DNA of 64,000 bases. Source: Synechococcus sp. CS-1328 (GTDB lineage Bacteria; Cyanobacteriota; Cyanobacteriia; PCC-6307; Cyanobiaceae). The stretch spans positions 1 to 64,000 of the forward strand of contig NZ_JAHLYT010000072.1 in assembly GCF_025128095.1 (NCBI RefSeq), written 5' to 3'. Below the pieces are notes generated by a model. It was given only the letters and a program-made list of their open reading frames with translations, was not told the DNA's origin and made no database searches. This document shows, piece by piece, positions 59,704 to 64,000 of the stretch. Numbering within the stretch: position 1 is the stretch's first letter; the number at the start of each line of letters is the position of its first letter. The position numbers were made by a program, and so were the translations under genes.

Positions 59704-61967
59704 GGCGTCGGACTCGCGGAAGGAACATCACCCCGATTCGGCAGGGCGAAGGAGAACGTGGCCCCCTGGTTCGGCTGGCCCTCGCCCCAGATGCGCCCTC
59801 CATGGCGGCGCAGGATCCGTTGGGCGATGGCCAGCCCAGCGCCGGATCCCTCGAATTCGTCCTGGCGATGCAGCCGCTGAAACACGCCGAACAGCTTGTC
59901 GGCATAGGCCATGTCGAAGCCGGCCCCGTCATCGCGGATGGTGTAGATCGCCTCCTCGCCCTTCACCTCACCAGACACGCTGATGTGGGCCAAGGGCTGC
60001 TTGCCGGTGAATTTGATCGCGTTGCCCAGCAGGTTGACCCACACCTCCCGCAGCATGGCCGCGTCTCCCCGGGTGGAGGGCAGAGGAGAGCATGTGAAGG
60101 CGATGTCCCGGCCCGGTTCGAGGCTGCACAACTCGTCGCCCACCGCCCTCGCCATGGCTTCCATGTCCACGTCCTGGGCCTGCAGTTCGCGGCGACCCAT
60201 GCGCGAGAACGCGAGCAGGTCGTCGATCAACTGACCCATGCGTACGGCGTTGTCACGCACCACCTGCAGGAGGCGATGACCCTCGTCGTCGAGCGACTGG
60301 CCGTAGTTCAGCAGCAGCTTGCGCGAGAAGCCGTCGACGGCGCGCAGGGGGGCCCGCAGATCGTGGGACACCGAGTAGGCGAAGGCCCCCAGTTCCTCGT
60401 TGGCGATATGCAGTTCGGCGGTGCGCTCCTGCACCCGTTGCTCGAGTTCGGCGTTGAGGCTGCGCACCTCCTGTTCCGATCGCTTCAGCTCGGCGGTCCG
60501 AGCGATCACGCGGCCCTCCAGATCGAGATTGAGGGCCTGGAGCTCATGTTCCAACCGTAAGTGTTCGGTCACATCCCGGGCGGCTGCGACAACTCCGGCT
60601 ACGACTCCAGCATCGTCGCGGTACACGCTCGCGTTTTCCTCGACGTCGATCAGTCGGCCTGAGATATGGCGCAGGCGCAGGTCGAAATCCTGGAGCGAGC
60701 CGTGCTCGAATACCTGCCGGCATCCTTCCCGCGCCCGTGCCTGGTCGGAGAAGAGCGCGGCAAACTCCTGGCCCACCAGGGCCTCTCGGGCCTGGCCCGT
60801 GGCCTGTGCCATCGCCTCGTTCACGTCACGGATGAGGCCGCCTGGGCTGATCGTGACCATCGGATCGAGGCTGGCCTCGATCAGGCTGCGGGCGTAGTTC
60901 AGGACGGCAAGGTGTGCCTCCTCCTCCAGCTTCAGCTTGGTGATATCAACGATTTCGCTGATCGTGTCCAGGGGTTCGCCCGAGGTGGTCCGCCGCAGGT
61001 GCAGGCTCTGGTCGCCCCAGACCAATGAACCGTCCTTGTGGAGGAAGCGCTTGATCAGACGCACCGAATCGCTGTTCCCCATCTGGAGCGCGTTGATGGC
61101 CTTCAGGGTCGCTTGCCGGTCGTCGGGGTGGGTCAGATCCGCCCAGTTCAGCCCGGAGAACTCCTGCTGGCTGTAACCCAGCATCTGGCAGCAGGCCAGG
61201 TTCACTTCCATGGCGTCGTTGCTCTGGCGAATCGTCTTGGCCACAGCTGAATGCTCGAACAGGTAGCGAAAGCGCCGCTCCCCCTGAACGATTTCATCGG
61301 CACGGCGTTGGTCGGTTTGCTTCTGCTGTCGAAACAGGCTCGAATAGGTGCTCAGCAGCAGGATCAAAGAAAGAGCCGCCAGCAGCTCGAACCAGGTGGT
61401 GTACGCCTGATCCAGCTTCAGCTGCGCATAGCGCTCGCCAAGCAACCGTTGCTCGTCGTGCTGCATGCTTGTGAGGATCGTGTTCACCCGTTGCATGGAC
61501 CCCTGCGCACGGGTGGCCACCAGCTGGCTGGCTGGCTCGAAGCCGACGCGGCTGCGCTGGCGCACCCCGTCTTCCAGCAGCGCCAGGCGCTCCTTGAGGG
61601 CTGCCTGAAGGCGTTTCAAGCGTTGTCTTTGGGTCTGGTTGTCAGCGATCAGGTCCTGGATCCGGTTCAGGGCCGTCGTCAGCCGCTGTTCGCCGAGCCG
61701 GCGCTCGATCAGGAAGGAGGGAAGGCCGGTGATGATGTAGCCACGGGCGGCCGACTCCGTCTGCAGCACACCGATGTCGGCTTCATGAAGCGCCTCGACG
61801 ACCCTTTCGCTGTGGGCAATCAGATTGATGGAGTTCTCGGAATTGTTGGATTGCTTCCAGGCGATTCCTCCGAACAGCACCACCATCAGTGAGGCGGCAA
61901 CGATCGAGATGGGCAAGTTGGCGAGCCGGCCTGGGGACGGCCGCTGGTCAGCGTTGACGATGGTCAT
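59700..61967 (-). CDS. CHASE3-PAS-PAS sensor histidine kinase
   Basis: About 755 residues. Helix one near 25 and a second near 205 flank a CHASE3-type helical sensor (RVVEALHEADIGVLQTESAA). Two PAS domains follow (about 245-365 and 370-490), then a coiled coil, HisKA with the phospho-His in FAYSVSHDLRAPLRAVDGF, and HATPase with VWVNLLGNAIKFTG, IRDDGAGFD and GSGAGLAIAQRIL. No bilin-binding GAF is visible, though the C-terminal half resembles phytochrome kinases. It heads an operon with two receivers. Confidence 0.92.
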   Translation of the reverse strand: MTIVNADQRPSPGRLANLPISIVAASLMVVLFGGIAWKQSNNSENSINLIAHSERVVEALHEADIGVLQTESAARGYIITGLPSFLIERRLGEQRLTTALNRIQDLIADNQTQRQRLKRLQAALKERLALLEDGVRQRSRVGFEPASQLVATRAQGSMQRVNTILTSMQHDEQRLLGERYAQLKLDQAYTTWFELLAALSLILLLSTYSSLFRQQKQTDQRRADEIVQGERRFRYLFEHSAVAKTIRQSNDAMEVNLACCQMLGYSQQEFSGLNWADLTHPDDRQATLKAINALQMGNSDSVRLIKRFLHKDGSLVWGDQSLHLRRTTSGEPLDTISEIVDITKLKLEEEAHLAVLNYARSLIEASLDPMVTISPGGLIRDVNEAMAQATGQAREALVGQEFAALFSDQARAREGCRQVFEHGSLQDFDLRLRHISGRLIDVEENASVYRDDAGVVAGVVAAARDVTEHLRLEHELQALNLDLEGRVIARTAELKRSEQEVRSLNAELEQRVQERTAELHIANEELGAFAYSVSHDLRAPLRAVDGFSRKLLLNYGQSLDDEGHRLLQVVRDNAVRMGQLIDDLLAFSRMGRRELQAQDVDMEAMARAVGDELCSLEPGRDIAFTCSPLPSTRGDAAMLREVWVNLLGNAIKFTGKQPLAHISVSGEVKGEEAIYTIRDDGAGFDMAYADKLFGVFQRLHRQDEFEGSGAGLAIAQRILRRHGGRIWGEGQPNQGATFSFALPNRGDVPSASPTP

Positions 61968-62080
61968 GGTTGGGTGCCCCCTCTTAACCGTATGCACGTC
62001 TGCGGGTCTTGACGGGAATCCGTGGGCGACGGAAGGCGAGACTGGTTGAGGTTCCGCTTCCGACTGACCTGCGGGTCCCG

Positions 62081-62764
62081 ATGACCATGACCGAACCCCT
62101 GGAGGGAAGTCTCCAGTCGTTGCCCCCGCTGCGCTTCAACGACGCTGGCCTGATCCCGGCGATCGCCCAGGACTGGCTCGATGGGGCCGTGCTGATGGTG
62201 GCCTGGATGAACCGGGAGGCGATCGAGCGCACCCTCTCCAGCGGCGAGGTGCACTACTGGAGCCGCTCCCGGCAGGAGCTCTGGCACAAGGGCGCCACCA
62301 GCGGCCACTTCCAGCGGCTGCGGGGCCTCCGCTACGACTGCGATGCCGACGTGCTGCTTCTGAGCATCGAGCAGATCGGTGACGTGGCCTGCCATACCGG
62401 GGCGCGCAGCTGCTTCTACGACCAGGGCCCGCTTGCCACCGCCGGTGGAGCCGATGCCCCGCCGCCCCCGGCGGATGCCTGCACCGAACTGATGCGGGTG
62501 ATCGAGGGTCGCCGCGACCAGCCGGAACCGGGCAGCTACACCAACAAGCTGCTGGAGGGGGGCGACAACCGCATCCTCAAGAAGATCGGCGAGGAGAGCG
62601 CCGAATTCGTGATGGCCTGCAAGGACGACGACAGCCGTGCGATCGCCGGCGAGGCAGCGGATCTGCTCTTTCACCTGCAGGTGGCCCTGGCCCACCACGG
62701 GGTGAGCTGGCGGCAGGTGCAGGAGGTGCTCGCCGCCCGCCGCGGTGCCCCCCGCCGCGGCTAA
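62081..62764 (+). CDS. hisIE: Bifunctional phosphoribosyl-AMP cyclohydrolase / PR-ATP pyrophosphatase
   Basis: About 227 residues. The HisI half has MVAWMNREAIERTL, HYWSRSRQELWHKG, LRYDCDADVLLL, and ACHTGARSCFYD, with the Cys and Asp ligands for zinc and magnesium. The HisE half begins at CTELMRVIEGRR and has SYTNKLLEGGDNRILKKIGE and the following EE pair. Together they do steps two and three of histidine synthesis. Its end overlaps the convergent hydrolase by 4 bp. Confidence 0.94.
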   Translation: MTMTEPLEGSLQSLPPLRFNDAGLIPAIAQDWLDGAVLMVAWMNREAIERTLSSGEVHYWSRSRQELWHKGATSGHFQRLRGLRYDCDADVLLLSIEQIGDVACHTGARSCFYDQGPLATAGGADAPPPPADACTELMRVIEGRRDQPEPGSYTNKLLEGGDNRILKKIGEESAEFVMACKDDDSRAIAGEAADLLFHLQVALAHHGVSWRQVQEVLAARRGAPRRG

Positions 62765-63489
62765 TCGGCGCAGCCATGGCCTCGGCTTGCCGCCTCGCCA
62801 AGCCCTGCCGCCACCGCAGGCCACCACTGCGCCGCCACCTCCGGCGTGCCGTACCAGCGCGGTCCGAAGGCGCCACCATGGGCCACTCCCGCCAGGGTGA
62901 TCGCCTCGGATCCTGCCAGCAGGGCCGAAGTCACGGGCACGAGCCCATCGCCGGGGGCGGCGGCATCGCCGCAGATGTTGCGGTAAGAGGACGGAGCGAG
63001 GCGGCGAGCGGTGGGGCTGAATGCGGCGGGAGGGAGGTCCCCCGCCACCGAGACGTAGCGCACCTGGTCGGCGAAGGGGCAGCCGGGCAGCTCCCGATCG
63101 ACCCTCTGACGCAGAGGCGTCGCCCGCCGGGCGGTATGGGGACTGCCAAGCATCACCAGGGTGTTGGCCAGGGCCTTGCCGTTGTAGGTACGCCCCTCGA
63201 AGGGCCGATCCGCCAGGAAGAGGCGCAGCATCACCCCACCGGAGCTATGGCCGATCAGGGTGACGCGGCCCGTGGGGGAGTGGGTGGCCTGCTCGGCCAC
63301 CAGGGCGGCGACCCGATCGAGCAGCCGCACCCAGCCGAAGGGGAAGGAGGTGAGCAGCCAGTCAAAACGGCTGGCAGGCACCAGCAGCACCGGCTGGGAG
63401 GTCTGGCCCTGCAGCCAGAGCCGCAGGGGCTCGTAGGCCTCGGCGGTGATCAGGAAGCCACCGAGGATCACGATCGGCTGCTGGGTCAT
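62761..63489 (-). CDS. Alpha/beta hydrolase, lipase-like
   Basis: 242 residues. VILGGFLITAEAYEPLRLWL, the nucleophile elbow TLIGHSSGGVMLRLF near 83, Asp in DGLVPVTSALL and the His in GVAHGGAFGP complete the triad. Substrate unknown, probably an ester. ATG at 63489 gives a soluble protein; a longer in-frame start exists. It diverges from znuA across about 96 bp that contain the Zur box, so it might share zinc control. Confidence 0.82.
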   Translation of the reverse strand: MTQQPIVILGGFLITAEAYEPLRLWLQGQTSQPVLLVPASRFDWLLTSFPFGWVRLLDRVAALVAEQATHSPTGRVTLIGHSSGGVMLRLFLADRPFEGRTYNGKALANTLVMLGSPHTARRATPLRQRVDRELPGCPFADQVRYVSVAGDLPPAAFSPTARRLAPSSYRNICGDAAAPGDGLVPVTSALLAGSEAITLAGVAHGGAFGPRWYGTPEVAAQWWPAVAAGLGEAASRGHGCAD

Positions 63490-63554
63490 CGACGGGGCGT
63501 CACGGACAGGGCACCAGCCAACCATCCCCGACGGCAGGACGGGCGCCACACCTG

Positions 63555-63569
63555 CGAGAATGATTCTCA
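63555..63569 (+). promoter_or_regulatory. Zur-type box before znuA
   Basis: CGAGAATGATTCTCA, inner GAGAATGATTCTC identical to the porin site at 52181-52193. It ends 16 bp before the znuA ATG, suiting repression by Zur. Confidence 0.78.
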
Positions 63570-63585
63570 TCCTTCCGGCGCTGCC

Positions 63586-64000
63586 ATGGCCTCCCCGCTT
63601 CCCGCTTGCCTGGGTGTGCTGCCGGTGGTGGCGCTGCTGGTGCTGGTCGGCTGCACTGCCCCCGCCGGTGGGCCCGCGCCCCCGCCGACCGCAGAATCCG
63701 GGGCGCCATCTCGGCCGGTGGTGGTCACCACGGTGCTGCCGATCACGCTGCTGACCCGGGCCGTGGCCGGCGACTGCGCCACGGTGGAGCCCCTCTTCCC
63801 CTCCACCACCGATCCCCATGACCTGCAGGTGCGACCGGCCGAGATGGCCCGTCTCGCCCGGGCCCGCGTGCTGGTGCGTAACGGACTCGGCCTGGATGAT
63901 TTCCTGCTACCGCTGATCGGCGGCGCCGGCCGCTCCGATCTGCGGGTGATCGAGGCCAGCCGTGGCGTCACCCCCCTGCCAGTGGAGGACGACCACGGCC
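63586..64000 (+). CDS. znuA: ZnuA-like zinc ABC transporter binding protein (3' cut by window end)
   Basis: 138 codons visible. The lipobox LVLVGC marks a lipoprotein. VVVTTVLPITLLTRAVAGDC and STTDPHDLQVRPAEMARLAR are the cluster-9 binding protein opening, with the His of DPHD as a metal ligand, and VRNGLGLDDFLLPLI next. The frame stays open to base 64000. A zinc rather than manganese substrate is preferred because of the Zur box. Confidence 0.88.
   Translation, partial: MASPLPACLGVLPVVALLVLVGCTAPAGGPAPPPTAESGAPSRPVVVTTVLPITLLTRAVAGDCATVEPLFPSTTDPHDLQVRPAEMARLARARVLVRNGLGLDDFLLPLIGGAGRSDLRVIEASRGVTPLPVEDDHG

Overview
The window looks like a chromosome segment of a GC-rich picocyanobacterium (Synechococcus/Cyanobium type, probably not open-ocean). 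Supporting signs are a SomA/OprB-type porin with an SLH domain, IdiA/FutA iron uptake, a cyanobacterial-type Zur, a kaiC2-kaiB2 pair, a DUF4912 protein, a fused hisIE, an Rcp1-like response regulator, and many short secreted proteins of the kind seen only in cyanobacteria. Genes are tightly packed with many 4-bp stop/start overlaps. The first 1.5 kb is clearly more AT-rich than the rest.

Layout. 1-7 kb: cell-surface polysaccharide export and modification genes (FkbM methyltransferase remnant, glycosyltransferase, ABC exporter, a dual-specificity-type phosphatase, a Wza/SLBB export protein) and an outer-membrane protein. 7-16.8 kb: polA, a low-complexity secreted protein, a three-gene operon (desaturase, MetX-like acyltransferase/hydrolase, type III glutamine synthetase homologue), a rhomboid protein and a DUF4912 protein. 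17.1-24.2 kb: a guanidine-I riboswitch heading a guanidine-use operon: Ni-dependent guanidine hydrolase (gdmH), its nickel chaperones hypA and hypB, a second type III glutamine synthetase homologue broken by one amber codon, and a three-gene ABC importer. 24-31 kb: Mnx-type manganese exporter, a cluster of DnaA-box-like sites, small proteins, kaiC2-kaiB2, a PlsC acyltransferase and xth. 31-39.4 kb: mostly conserved proteins of unknown function, an M41-like protease coupled to larC, an LPG-synthase-like membrane protein, and a CPA1 antiporter broken by an internal deletion.

39.4-45.4 kb is an iron locus: a Fur-family regulator, a Crp-family regulator with two Fur-like boxes, ferritin, a 14-bp tandem-repeat array, a 51-residue Cys-rich protein, futB and futA. 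A CRP-like palindrome lies upstream of futA. 45.4-48.1 kb holds HupE (Ni/Co permease) and a His-rich COG0523 GTPase. 48-52 kb holds a PAS-GGDEF protein, a two-domain multicopper oxidase and a His-rich lipoprotein. 52-64 kb is a zinc locus: two near-identical Zur-type palindromes, one before a porin and one before a ZnuA-like protein cut by the window end. A minus-strand gene run joins a histidine kinase, a CheY-like regulator and an HD-GYP protein to a QueD-like enzyme, a DUF318 permease, its TIGR03943 partner, an Ig-like protein and zur.

The unifying theme is transition-metal handling: nickel for guanidine hydrolysis and the LarC cofactor, plus iron and zinc regulons. The strongest system is the riboswitch-controlled guanidine operon. 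At least three genes carry lesions (glutamine synthetase amber codon, antiporter deletion, kaiC2 5-prime frame problem; possibly also FkbM). These may be real pseudogenes or consensus errors, and should be checked against reads.
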